A stretch of DNA of 64,000 nucleotides. It comes from Liolophura sinensis. Its lineage: Eukaryota > Mollusca > Polyplacophora > Chitonida > Chitonidae. Below the pieces are notes generated by a model. That model saw only the letters and a list, made by a program, of their open reading frames with translations. It made no database searches and was not told the origin of the DNA. Shown piece after piece: positions 35,393 to 46,219 of the stretch (position 1 is the stretch's first letter; each line of letters starts with the position of its first letter). The translations under genes were made by a program, and so were the position numbers. The DNA is taken from the NCBI RefSeq assembly GCF_032854445.1, contig NC_088295.1, forward strand, positions 52,307,249 through 52,371,248, read 5' to 3'.

Positions 35393-35867
35393 CTACAGAC
35401 AAATAGGAAAAATAAGACATACAGGAAAGCTTCCCCCGCAGTTCTTTTACAAGACGGTTATCAAGGTTTAGAAAGGTTTTAAAAACAACAACATGCAAAC
35501 GATGAAGTGATAAGAGCAGCACTTTTCCAGAAAGACATATTGGAGGCAAAGACAAAGTCACAGCACCGTTAATCATTTTGCCTGGCTACACAAATATCAA
35601 AATCGACTGATATCGATGATATCGTTGTCATGTAAGTGGCTGTCCACCCAAAATGGCTCTATATTTTTGTCTTCTTTACATTTTGGCAATGTATAGATTA
35701 AGAAAAAAAAACTACTTCTTGTGTAAAAACAATAAAATCAAGGAAAAAACTAATTTTTGAAATTTGTTACAATTGTGCGTTTTGTTAACAAAGCAGGAAT
35801 GCAAAACCAGTTTACGGCGCATGGCAACTATCCTATAGTCCTCATTACAGACCACGTGATAACATAC

Positions 35868-35987
35868 CCTGGCAGACTGTTCCGTTCCCGGTGTATCCAA
35901 GATGGCAAGAACAGAGAAAACTACCAGGTGTATTCATGCAGTGCGCGTTTTCGTCACAGACGTCAGCGGTTGCACATTCATCGATGT
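35868..35987 (-). CDS. EGF receptor, cbEGF exon (type 2, copy a)
   Basis: A 120-bp exon, acceptor GTCTTCAG, donor GTATGT, phase 1 at both ends. It encodes [17 protein letters not shown], then [19 protein letters not shown] and a final Cys in TVCQ. The cbEGF signature is intact. Confidence 0.93.
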
Positions 35988-36161
35988 CTGAAGACACAAA
36001 AACATGTAAATAACGTTGGTTTTAATCTTAATGACACATGTAATATATAAAGGTGAGTTATATTAAGGCCAGCACACACCAAAGTGGACGTTATACTAGG
36101 TGTAATAAACGATATATACAACACTTCAATACGTGTGAGAAAAGGACTTTTCACAGGATTC

Positions 36162-36302
36162 TGACATTGTAGTTACTTGCAGACTTATGATGACCTCATC
36201 TTGACATTATAGTTACTTGCAGACTTATGATGACCTCATCTTGACATTATGGTTACTTGCAGACTTATGATGACCTCATCTTGACATTATAGTTACTTGC
36301 AG
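36162..36302. repeat. 40-bp minisatellite beside a broken EGF exon
   Basis: Three and a half units containing AGTTACTTGCAGACTTATGA at 36171, 36211, 36251 and 36291. Homology of copy I ends exactly at its left edge. The damaged EGF exon 36354-36462 starts about 50 bp to its right. Confidence 0.93.
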
Positions 36303-36353
36303 TGTTATATGGCTGTAATGTTTTTATCTTAAAGTAAACTAGCTTAAACCACA

Positions 36354-36462
36354 TTTCCAGTATATCCTGCGTCACAAACACAGACAAAACTGCCAATTGT
36401 GTTATTGCACTGTGCACGGTCATCACAATTAGACGTTTTCTTGGAAGCACACTCATTGATGT
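36354..36462 (-). pseudogene. Broken cbEGF exon (type 1, copy c)
   Basis: The acceptor and the first five cysteines match the type 1 exons (DINECASKKTSNCDD, then AGYTGN). After GGAAA the sequence changes to TGTGGTTTAAG, losing the segment with Cys6 and the GT donor, and the frame meets a stop within three codons. Since neighbouring exons are all phase 1, skipping it would keep the transcript in frame (inference). Confidence 0.85.
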
Positions 36463-36930
36463 CTACAGACAGATAGGAAAAATAAGACATACAGGAAAGC
36501 TTCCCCCGCAGTTCTTTTACAAGACAGTTATCAAGGTTTAGAAAAGTTTTAAAAACAACAACATGCAAACGATGAAGCGATAAGAGCAGCACTTTTCCAG
36601 AAAGACATATTGGAGGCAAAGACAAAGTCACAGCACCGTTAATCATTTTGCCTGGCTACACAAATATCAAAATCGACTGATATCGATGATATCGTTGTCA
36701 TGTAAGTGGCTGTTCACCCAGAATGGCTCTATATTTTTGTGTTCTTTTACATTTTGGCAATGTATAGATTAAGAAAAAAAAACTACTTCTTGTGTAAAAA
36801 CAATAAAATCAAGGAAAAAACTAATTTTCGAAATTTGTTACAATCGTGCGTTTTGTTAACAAAACAGGAATGCAAAACCAGTTTACGGCGCATGGCAACT
36901 ATCCTCATTACAGACCACGTGATAACATAC

Positions 36931-37050
36931 CCTGGCAGACTGTTCCGTTCCCGGTGTATCCAAGATGGCAAGAACAGAGAAAACTACCAGGTGTATTCAT
37001 GCAGTGCGCGTTTTCGTCACAGACGTCATTTCTTGTACATTCATCGATGT
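36931..37050 (-). CDS. EGF receptor, cbEGF exon (type 2, copy b)
   Basis: A 120-bp exon with the same splice sites and phase as type 2 copy a. The protein differs only in three residues after DIDEC (Ala-Thr-Ala becomes Thr-Arg-Asn). The remaining sequence, including all cysteines, is the same. Confidence 0.93.
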
Positions 37051-37345
37051 CTGAAGACACAAAAACATGTAAATAACGTTGATTTTAAATGTTAATGACA
37101 CATGTAATATATAAAGGTGAGTTATATTAAGGCCAGCACACACCAAAGTGAACGTTATACTGGGTGTAACAAACGGTATATACAACACTTCAACACGTGT
37201 GAGAAAAGGGCTTTTCACAGGATTCTGATAATAAAAGCCACTACTTTATACACGGAAACGGAATATGCTCGTTATCATAAACTTGCACAGCATTCGACTA
37301 AATTCCCGTCCTAATACATTATCACCCTACATATGTTTTTCCATT

Positions 37346-37426
37346 GACCGTTTCCAGTATACCCTGCATCATACCGTGGATGGCTATCATTATTTGAAAC
37401 TTTCCTCTAAGCACATCCACTGATAT
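37346..37426 (-). pseudogene. Relic of a third type 1 cbEGF exon
   Basis: The donor-side half (GACCGTTTCCAGTATACCCT on the plus strand) and the acceptor-side end match the type 1 exons. About 45 bp in the middle are missing, and an in-frame stop follows the first Cys. The tandem array therefore once held at least one more unit. Confidence 0.75.
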
Positions 37427-37510
37427 CTGCAGACTGACAGAAATAACAAAACATACAGGAAAGCTTCCCCCGCTGTTCCTTTACATGACGGTTATCAAGG
37501 TTTAAAATGT

Positions 37511-37620
37511 CACCAACCTGCGGACGGTCGTGGAATTCCCCCGGGCTCTGCCCGGTTTCTTCCCACCATAATGCTGACCGCTATCGTATAAGTGACATAC
37601 ATAAATAATAAAAATAAATC
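37511..37620 (+). mobile_element. SINE family A, partial copy
   Basis: AACCTGCGGACGGTCGTGG, then CCGGGCTCTGCCCGGTTTCT and CCACCATAATGCTGACCGC. The tRNA head and the usual 3' end are missing; an AAAT-like tail follows. Confidence 0.8.
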
Positions 37621-38449
37621 ACGGTTTAGAAGCAACAATGGTAAGAATTACAGAATATTTACCTTAGAGCTAATGATGTCGGATTGACTTGTTATGGCAA
37701 AAGTTTAATGATGTTTTAGATATTGAATGATTTTTATTTTTCACCAGCTATTGATATATTGATATATTATGTTTACTCCAAGTCAAGTCAGTCTGGTGTT
37801 TTATACAATACTAAGTTAACATCTAACATATATGATGGTTGTATCAGGCGGGGTAGAAATCTGTTCGACACAGGGCGGAAAGACTGTGGCAAAGTACATT
37901 TACCCATAGCAATCTTCTAGCCAAGGCTAGGCCCAGCGCGTCTCTTTGGCTGATAGCAAAGGGGCCGGTGATGTGTTGAGCCAAAGAGACGAACAGGGTC
38001 TTGCCAAAGCCCATTCCATCACGAGCGCTGAGTTCAAATACACAACCTCAGTGGCCTAAGAATTAGATACGAAACCATGCCTGATATCTGACGTTCAGTG
38101 TCACACGTACACACACACGACTAAATACATATTACATTATGTATATCCACGTAGACTGTTGCCTGTCGAAGGTTCTCTGTGTACTCCGTCAAACACAGCT
38201 GATATTTATGAAAATATAATATTTATGAAGAGATCTCGCGTTTTTGTAAATGATGCAACGTATGTTCTAGTCCTCGCAAGATTATGACTGACTCCTAACT
38301 TTTTATGTATATATTACTCACAATGCTTCTAAGGGAGCAGCTATTATTTACTTTAGACATCCCTCCCATTTTTAAATACTATGCTAAGAACGGCATGATG
38401 ATATGGCATGATCAGTATGATATTCATTGTCCTTGAAGTAGTGATACCA

Positions 38450-40730
38450 GCAGCGTTTGAAACTTGCTCAACTCATGTACTGTTGATGAAGTGAAACAAC
38501 TAGCAAATTCCGAAGTTGATACCGGAAACTGGGTATCGAAGGGACACGTTAAAGTTGGTAACTGTTCCTTGCCAGCGATTCACGTGTAAGAATGATCATA
38601 AACGCTTTGACAGTCTTGACAGTTCATGTCTTTAAACTGTATCCCTTTACCTTACCAAGTTTGTTACCTTGCTGATGTTTCATAAGACTGGATCCCCTGG
38701 TTTGAACATAGAAGATCATACACAGATCAAATTTTATGATCGGAATACACTTTCATCTATGTCTTGGTTGTTTGATCTCGGGATGGCCCACTGTTGTAGA
38801 AGTCCGGAGAGCTGGTGGGATTCACAGGTTCGGGAAGTTATGTATAGATTGGTCGACTGAAAAGAAGAGCAGCTGGGGACAGCCCCTGTAGTAGCGTGAG
38901 GCACAGCTCTGTAATTCAAGAGGAAACTGTTCGGATATATCTCCTTGTAAAAAAAATACGCACAACTTTCTCTATTGCCCACATTAACCGTTCGACCTCG
39001 CCATTCGCCTGAGGCCAGTAAGGTGTGATCTTCCTGTCATTGAACCCTGTTACTTCAGCAAAATGGGCAAAACCATGTCCATTACATGCAGGTCTAATGT
39101 CTGATTTAAGAACATACAAAAATAATGTCCATTTTGAGAATAAGATGACTAACTGATGCAGATCTCGCTACTGCTACTATGGGGTATCTGGAGTATTCAT
39201 CTATGACCAGAAACAAATAATCTCCGTAATGGCCCGCAGTAATCAACGCCTACACAGCTGTATGGTTTTGTAGGCATGCCTGGCATTTACAAGGACTCCG
39301 GTTTCTGTGAGGAGACATTTGCTTGGCACTGCAGACAATTACTCACATGTTGTTTTCACATCCTGCATGGTCAATGTTGGGACAGCAGGCTTTTTCACGC
39401 AAAAGTGTCTCAGTGTTGGTGACCTTCGTGAGCTCACTGAAGGACATATTTCCTTATGGATGGGGGTACAAGGAGCCTTGTTCCAGGTAATACCATGTCA
39501 AGGGTAAAGTTGTTTGTGCTCTGTCACAACTGTAAACGGATTGCCAAAAATATTGATATGAATTTTTCATAAGCCCAGACAAAGTTCAGCTGGCGTATGG
39601 CACTTTGTGTTGTTTTCTACTCGAATCTGTTTGAGTCAAAATGCCAACAGTCCGACAGGGCCAAAGTACAACACTTTAGAATATAGGGCATCCTTCAGTT
39701 GCCGGAATGCTGTTTGTTGTCAGTCTGACCGTAGGCATGCTGTCCGCCAGTGTCGCATAGTTTGAAATAAACGTTGTTCGTCATGCCAAGAAAACTCTAC
39801 AGCAGCTGGGGTTCCGGGTACCGGTATGTTCTTTCTGAAGATCTGGGGAAGTGCCGTCTTTGGAAAATGTAACTCCGAATAATGACAGTGGTTTTTTTTT
39901 AAATTCCCATTTGTTCAAGTTTAGGGTTAGGTTCCGATCTCTTAGACGTTGAAGTACTTTGCAACGTGATGCATCGTGATCTTGATCGTTCTTGCCGAAC
40001 AGGTTCCTATAACAGCATGAATATCAGCCAGAACTTGCTGGATAACGCCATGAAATATTTAGGATGCAGAGTATAGTCCAAACAGGAGGCTCTTTTATAT
40101 CCTTTGGGAGTTGCAAACGTACATATAGTTAAAAGACGTGAGTCTGGATGTAATTCAAGCTGGTGCTTAACATCCAGTTATGAGAGCACTAGTACTATAA
40201 CACCATTTAGAGCTTGTATCACTTCGTCTTTTGTGGGCATAGGGTGTCCTTTTGAGGCCAGATTGCACCACATTTCCTACTGATATTCTGAAATCTGCTG
40301 TTTGATTTCAATCTGTTATAACTTTGTGGCGGATTTGTGACTTGGTTTGGCCTAGATTGGCGATTTCCAACATCGTCTCTATATTGTGCACGTCGGTTTG
40401 TTAGAAAGTTGACAGTGTTACTGGTATGTTCAGAGCTAGTTTCAATGTGCTTGGACTGCATTGTTAATGTTTCAAACACAATCAAGACCTGTGCTTGCAT
40501 CTCTAATAAATCTTCGTTTAAGATGAGTAGACTGACATTTTTCAACCACCTGGTCAGCAATTACATCGGAGACGTCAGCAAACTCACATGTAGCAGCCAA
40601 TGACCATAGGCGTGTAACAATTTGGAAAAAAGACTCACGGGCTTGCTGATGGGCTTGTCCGGTACATAGCTCGCATAACTGACGATTTTCTGTGGTAAGA
40701 GGTAATACTCGGCCAACCAAATGGAAGCGC
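38450..40730 (-). mobile_element. Gypsy-type LTR retrotransposon relic (gag, RT, integrase) in an intron
   Basis: Segments occur in gag-pol order on the minus strand. Gag (40219-40720) has ESFFQIVTRLWSLAATCEFA, then ADQVVEKCQSTHLKRRFIRD. RT pieces (about 39780-40200) include LDVKHQLELHPDSR, RDRNLTLNL and FGVTFSKDGTSP. The integrase zinc-finger region lies near 39320-39400 and the integrase core at 38916-39119 (GFNDRKITPYWPQANGEVER). Then NYRAVPHATTG and a C-terminal GDP.L-like stretch run to about 38450. Frames shift repeatedly, and protease and RNase H parts are missing. No LTRs were recognised. It lies between EGF exons. Confidence 0.85.
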
Positions 40731-41173
40731 TTTGTAAATTAATGAGTGATGACTATCAGCTAAAGTATATAAATAGACTAGAGCGTGAAAAATCCGACAA
40801 GTTCTATTGTTAGAGCATTCTTTCACACCTGGCTGTATTTGGCTAAGACAGGTGATATTGGTTTTGTAAATGATTTTAACTGGCAAGCGAATAAACACAA
40901 TCTATTCATGTAGCCTTTGCTGTCCAAAAAACTATAATGATAGATACTGAACTTGAAAATTAACATTCATTAGCTATCGAGTTTCGTGGATCGGTTAGTT
41001 TTTGTTGGTTGATCAAGGCAGTAAACGTAGCTATTTATGTAAAGTGTCTGATTTGATAAAATTAAGATGATGGATACCGTATACACAAAGTTTCCTGATA
41101 TAGCCATCGTCCACATATGAACACAAGCAAACAGCCTATATGCGTACCTGTTTTCAGGCTGCTCCATTTCTAG

Positions 41174-41450
41174 TGAGTGAGTGGGTCCTTGGGGTTTAAC
41201 GTCGTACTCAACCATTTTTCAGTCATATGACGACGAAGGAATCCTTAGGGTGCATGTACGCGTAATGTGCCTCCTTGTTACAGGACGGATTTCCACCGCT
41301 CTTTTATTTAGTGCTGCTTCACTGAAACGACTTACCGAGGGCAAGTAAACCGCCCCGCCCGAGCCATTATACTGATACGGGTCAACCAGTCGTTGCACTA
41401 TGCCCTTCATGCTGAACGCCAAGCGAGCAAGTTTCAACTTCCTCTTTTAA
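41174..41450 (-). mobile_element. SINE family B, head-truncated copy with TSD
   Basis: The tail GTGAGTGAGTGGG lies at the left. The body follows (TTTAACGTCGTACTCAACC, TCATATGACGACGAAGGAAT, GAGCCATTATACTGATACGG). It ends CTTCCTCTTTTAA, where the tRNA-like head would begin. A perfect 13-bp duplication GCTCCATTTCTAG lies at 41161-41173 and 41451-41463. It is an insertion in an intron of the EGF receptor gene. Confidence 0.93.
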
Positions 41451-41707
41451 GCTCCATTTCTAGCACGCAACAATGATATACAGAAGATCAAGAGGATCTT
41501 GTTCTTGTCAGGTTTTCTTACTCTTTAACTGTAAAATATATATGACATTATGGTGTAACTTAAAACCTAATGTTAGCAAATTGTTAGGCACAAAGACTTT
41601 TTAGACCGAACTTGAGAGCACGTAAATCAATAAAATTAATTATCATGTGGCAGCATATTATTTCGGCATTGCAACACCGGTGTGTTGTGTTTACAAGAAG
41701 AGCTCAC

Positions 41708-41824
41708 CTTCACACAAACCGTCTATTCTCTTAAAACCCTGGATACATTTACATTTGCCGGCTTTGTTACATCTGGAGTTGTAATCACACACCTCCCGCC
41801 TCGTGTCTTCTCCGTTGCACTTCA
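41708..41824 (-). CDS. EGF receptor, EGF-like exon (non-calcium type)
   Basis: A 117-bp exon, acceptor CCCCTTCAG, donor GTGAGC, phase 1 at both ends. It encodes VKCNGEDTRREVCDYNSRC, then NKAGKCKCIQGF and a last Cys in GLCE. Six cysteines have EGF-like spacing, but there is no DxxEC start, so it is not a cbEGF. It is too short for a routine ORF search. Confidence 0.82.
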
Positions 41825-42317
41825 CTGAAGGGGAAATACGCTGAGTGTTAATATGTTATTCCACATCTGTCACCCACAGAAATAATGCAGATATTATGGA
41901 TCCCTGAATCCAGTTGTTCAGTTGAACATGGCTATGATCAAAGGCTCTTTCTGATACATTTATATGGATAACACTGATTTTAAATTATTGGTGAATATGA
42001 ACCACTGTGCAGTCTCCATCGACTCACTTGAACCTTAAGTTGAGAGGAAGCAGTCAACTTTTTGCGCAAAATATAGCGTGTGACTGACATAATCTTCTAT
42101 ATAATCCATAGATGCATAAGCCTAAAAGTCGCCTACGAAGATATACCTTGACGTGGACTAAAACAAAACATATGCGGTCATAAGTCCGAGGAAACTCAGT
42201 ATGGCACACGATGATGGAGGGAGTAGAGGATGGGGCTGAGTTGAAAATGACCAGTTCCTCTAACAGAGAAGATTTTATCCCTTTTAATACTTATGAGGAA
42301 TTTGTTATCATACTTAC

Positions 42318-42453
42318 TGGAAACACGAACAAATGCCAGTGAGACCAGAGCGTCTTGCATTTGTGAAGCCTTCCATGCAACCACAATATGATTCATTGTG
42401 CACAGTGCCGAATCCACAGCTGGAATTGTCCGCCACATTACACCAGAGTTCGC
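42318..42453 (-). CDS. EGF receptor, most 5' recognised EGF-like exon
   Basis: The acceptor is TTTTTTTACGCAG and the donor GTAAGT. It encodes ELWCNVADNSSCGFGTVHN, then ESYCGCMEGF and GICSCF. EGF-type cysteines are present, with one extra. It starts in phase 1 but ends in phase 2, which does not fit the next recognised exon at 41708-41824. Either an exon between them (42.3-41.8 kb) is unrecognised or another donor is used. Confidence 0.7.
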
Positions 42454-42604
42454 CTGCGTAAAAAAAATAAGTCAAACAATTGTAACAAATGAGAGTCAAT
42501 GGCTTGTGCACGGCAATTTCGTTGACTTAGTAATGATCACAGGAAGAAAATGCAGTTGTTACACGACCAAGGGCATGGTAATATTCTCAATTAACATTTA
42601 GATA

Positions 42605-43250
42605 TAAACTGACGGCCAAAACAAAGTTTACAACTCCGTGAGTAAAATTTAACCAGCCTTTTCAGCACATTAAGACCAAATTATTGTTGGAAAACATTGT
42701 ACGAAGCATATACCATGTGCGACAAGCGTCATATACGCCCACACGAATTTGTTTTGCGACAACGATGAAAGTTGAAAAATCACGTGACCGTTGGATGGCC
42801 GCAACTGGGCATGTAATAAGTGTATAAAAACGTTACATACAGTGTGCTGGACTTGCACACTGACTAAAAGCCCCCAAAGTAATGCATCGTTTGACTCCAG
42901 AACAACGTGAAAGGGCCTTGGGTATGGTATCCATGGGAGCCACTCATGCCCCCATTGCAAGGACCTTCGGCTGCTCTCGTGTAACTTTGTCAAACTTCAT
43001 GCAACGTTACAGACAGGGCAGATATCGGACAGGCCAAGAACAGGCAGGCCTAGGGTAACTACGCTCAGAGAAGACGGGCACCTAACATCTGAGGAACCCC
43101 CTCCTGACATGACGTCATCGTCAACCAATGCTTTAGGTCACCTGGTCGGTCGGCAGACCGTGTCCAGACTCATAGCTCATGGAATTAGGGCCTATCGACC
43201 ATTCACAGGGCAGTTGTTGACGGCCGAACATCTTCGCCAGCAAGTGCCAT
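42605..43250 (+). pseudogene. Second Tc1-like element: transposase N-terminal relic
   Basis: The plus strand from 42882 encodes MHRLTPEQRERALGM, then THAPIARTFGCSRVTLSNFM and RPRTGRPRVTT. After a shift it reads LGHLVGRQTVSRLIAHGIRA and YRPFTGQLLTAEHLRQQ. These are the paired helix-turn-helix DNA-binding domains of a Tc1-like transposase from a different subfamily than the one at 32.6 kb. The sequence stops at a SINE (43251), and no DDE domain follows. AACTGACGGCCAAAAC near 42607, after TATA, may be the left terminal repeat. Confidence 0.8.
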
Positions 43251-43345
43251 TTTTAAAGTCTTTGGTATGACCCGACCGGGTATGATCCCGGGGTCTCCCT
43301 ACTTTGAGGTGGACGCTCTAACCATTAGTCCACCGAAGCGGTCAG
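43251..43345 (-). mobile_element. SINE family B, tRNA-like head fragment
   Basis: TTTTAAAGTCTTTGGTATGA overlaps the break point of the copy at 41174-41450. A tRNA-like head in inverse follows: B-box region GGGTATGATCCCGGGG and A-box region GGACGCTCTAACCATTAGTC. It directly truncates the second Tc1 transposase relic. Confidence 0.85.
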
Positions 43346-43690
43346 ATAAAACTTGATGTAAGGATTACAAATATATAAGATGCACTGTAGACCCCAAAAT
43401 ACGTGTTTTGGGCTGGATAATGTAATCAGACTAAAATACAGGCTGAGGGGATTTTGGTAATCTATTCTTCAGGCTATTAAAGCCACTTACAGCCTGAACC
43501 GAAAGAGCTAAGTGAAACTGCCTCACAGCATTTGCCAGCCACTTTGTATTTATATGAAATTCTTTTCAGACGCTTTTCGTTTAGAAAAGAGAGATGTAGT
43601 TGAAATTTAATATACCCATATCGAACATTTGCCCGTGGAATTCGTATGAGGCCATCATCGTACCATCGTTCAATCGCCTGGCGAAGACAC

Positions 43691-43870
43691 GGATAAAGCC
43701 ATCGTGCAATCGTTCCATAGAAGGACAATGCGAAACAATGGCTCGAAGGGATGGCACAATGGCACGAAGCGATGTCACGAAGCGATGGTACGATGCTAGT
43801 ATGGTGTCATAGCTTCGTACCACTGTTTCGCATTGTCCTTCGATGGAACGATTGCACGATGGCCTTATCC
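43691..43870. repeat. Fold-back repeat: 47-bp inverted arms, 86-bp loop
   Basis: The left arm 43691-43737 and right arm 43824-43870 are reverse complements with two mismatches (core ATCGTGCAATCGTTCCAT). The loop contains repeated ACGAAGCGATG motifs. It could be a small inverted-repeat transposable element or a hairpin. No target duplication was identified. Confidence 0.92.
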
Positions 43871-45089
43871 GGCTTTTACATTTGCCACCAAGTGCAATGT
43901 GCAAGCACACTTTTGTGTCATGAAAACTGTGGAAATGCACTGATACTTGTCAGTTTGATGTATTTTGGTGGGGGATGCGGAATCGCTTATAATTTGTACA
44001 CTTCTACAGATGATGTCCGACAGATAGTCCTGTCTGATGTTTTTTGGACGTTCATTCCGAAAATGCATTTTTTTCACAACTTGAAGTGACATCCTCAAAA
44101 CCGGAAGTCATCACATGGCAAGGAGACAAACTCTACATAACCGAAAATGACATCAGCAAACTAAAAGTGGTACTTACCAAAAAAGGGGCATTTTCACACA
44201 AAACTGACAAATTTCTACAGCTAAAAGGGTTCAACAGAACTGCGTAAACCTTAGGTATGTGGTAGACCACGAGATGAAATTTGGCGAGAAAAACTTTGGG
44301 TGACCTGGTGGCCATTCTGAGTTGAAGTGAAAATATTTGAGAGCTTACTTTCATCACAGCCTCCTATCATATCGACTTGAAATTTAACACACAAAACATG
44401 CGTTCCCTGAACGCTGTTCGCAATGTGTATGCAAATTCAGCTGAAATGATGTCATGTGAAATCGAAACAATTTGAATTGGAAGTTTCTAAACATGTTACC
44501 TCACGGAGTTCGATGTCCTACTTACGAATCGGGTCTTATTTTTATCTTGCGAAGAATACTGTTGTCGCAAATTGCGATCAAATTACGAATAAACGCAATT
44601 TTCCCCATATTTACAGGTCACGCGACGGAAAACTGTGACAGTTGTAAAGGTGAAAATCGCTGTATGAAAAGAGAAAAATATGTACTGTACGTATGCAGAG
44701 CTGAGTTAAAAAGACACGGGACATGCACATCTTATATCCAATATTGCCCAAAGGTCAATTTACTACATTTGGCACATCTACATATACATGCTGTATATAC
44801 ATACATATATATTTACATACAATGTTCTGGTGGCTACTAAGAATGTATGCTATCTAATGAAGTTGGTTATATATCAATACATGGGCACCATTCAAGTAAC
44901 CAGAAGTGTTACACTGCATAGGCCGAAAAAACCGGCTAGAACTCCGGCACCGCTGCTTTAGCAGCTATATTATTATTTTTATACAGCCGATAAAATTGCA
45001 ATATCTCAAAAAATGTTAAAGGTAGAAAAAGCGAAATTTAGAGTTTTAATGACGCAACTTTTGATGTTCAGATATGAATATTTTGCCTA
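43871..45089. other. No recognisable gene
   Basis: ORFs of 60-122 codons on both strands without recognisable domains. A short AT-rich patch lies near 44780-44820. Confidence 0.5.
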
Positions 45090-46219
45090 AATTCGAATTT
45101 AGCAAGCTACTTGTCAAGCCAAAACTGAAACCAACTGTTAAACCAACACCATATGCTGGTACTGAGATACCAGTTATTGGGCAAGGTGTACTAACTGTTG
45201 AACACAAGAGACTGCTAAGGAATTGAGGTAATAAGATGAGATGATGTCCAAGTTTACTGGTGCTTGTTAACTTCGCAAATCTGGATGCCTCCATTGAATT
45301 CTGGTACCTTTTTCTTAGCTCTAGGTTATGCACGTTTAATACACTCATTTGGACGATACCGCTATTTGAGATTACCAGAAATTTACCATCGACAGATATA
45401 TTGGTTGTTTGAACATGTTCAAGGAACATATACACCGATGGATAACCCCATTATCTGGACATATGACAAAGAGAAATGCCAGAGAAAATAGCCTGAAACT
45501 CAGCCCAGACAAATGTCTGTACTATGTGAAAGAACTCACATTCTTAGGTGATACAATCTCAAAAGATGGACTGAACCTGACGCTGAGAAAGTTGAAGCCA
45601 ACAATCAGTTTGCTAAGCCGAAATGCAAGAAGTGTATATGACATATTCATAGGCACGATAAATTATCTTGGGCATTACAGTCCAGACTTGTCAGCGAGAG
45701 CTGCACCACTACGTAAGCTCCTGGACAAAACCATACAGTGGAATCGAACAGATGAGCAGGAAGTGGCCTGGGAGGAAGCCATTCCCCGTCAATCTGTATT
45801 ACAATTTAACGACCAAATACAAGTAGCTGATGCATGCAAGAATAAAAATGGCAACGTATTCTTACAAAGACATGACGACTTGTGGTTGCCATTTGTCTAT
45901 GCATCCGGGGCTATGACACAATCCGAGTGTAGAAACTCTTGCCTTTACATATGTTTGTGAACATTTTCATCAGTATATTTATGGTCAAGCTAAGGAAATT
46001 GAAACAGTTCACAAGCCCTTGGCGGAGACATTGAAAATGGGGCTACAACGACTCCGACTGCGATTGCAGAAGTATGGCATAACTGTTTGCTATACCTCTG
46101 GGAAGTTGATGTTTACAGTAGATGCTTTATTTAGTGCATGCAATACACAAAAAGTGTCAGTTAGCATTACAGCGACATGTGTACAACCATATGTAAATGA
46201 CATACAGACAAATCCATAG
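45090..46219 (+). pseudogene. Gypsy-type pol relic: protease end, reverse transcriptase, RNase H
   Basis: The plus strand reads a protease-linker segment (KLVKPKLKPTVKPTPYAGTE), then RT pieces in changing frames: LDAS, LCTFNT, RYRYLRL and EHVQGTYTPMDN. The open stretch 45409-45960 has LKLSPDKCLYYVKELTFLGD, then NYLGHYSPDLS and APLRKLLDK. RNase H follows with DLWLPFVYAS, MTQSECR, CEHFHQYIYGQAKEIET and HKPL, to about 46200. The YxDD box is not intact, and the RT is shortened. It is of opposite orientation to the Gypsy relic at 38.5-40.7 kb and from a different lineage, judging by the RT text. The integrase is absent. Confidence 0.85.

Larger units (their letters stand above)
35267..36161 (-). 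repeat. Exon-pair tandem duplication, copy I
   Basis: This segment holds a type 1 cbEGF exon and a type 2 cbEGF exon with their introns. It matches 36354-37228 at an offset of about 1065-1070 bp, with only scattered substitutions and a small indel near 35833. See copy II. Confidence 0.93.
36354..37228 (-). repeat. Exon-pair tandem duplication, copy II
   Basis: Second copy of the segment at 35267-36161, with the same exon order and long stretches of identical intron sequence. Its type 1 exon has lost the donor end, while its type 2 exon is intact. Confidence 0.93.

Noticed and set aside
34865-37095. Plus-strand ORFs across the EGF exon array
   Set aside because: Antisense shadows of the cbEGF exons; only the minus strand gives cysteine patterns with matching splice phases.
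37939-37992. Small inverted repeat CGTCTCTTTGGCT / AGCCAAAGAGACG
   Set aside because: Arms of only 13 bp with a loop of about 28 bp; no sign of mobility or a gene beside it.
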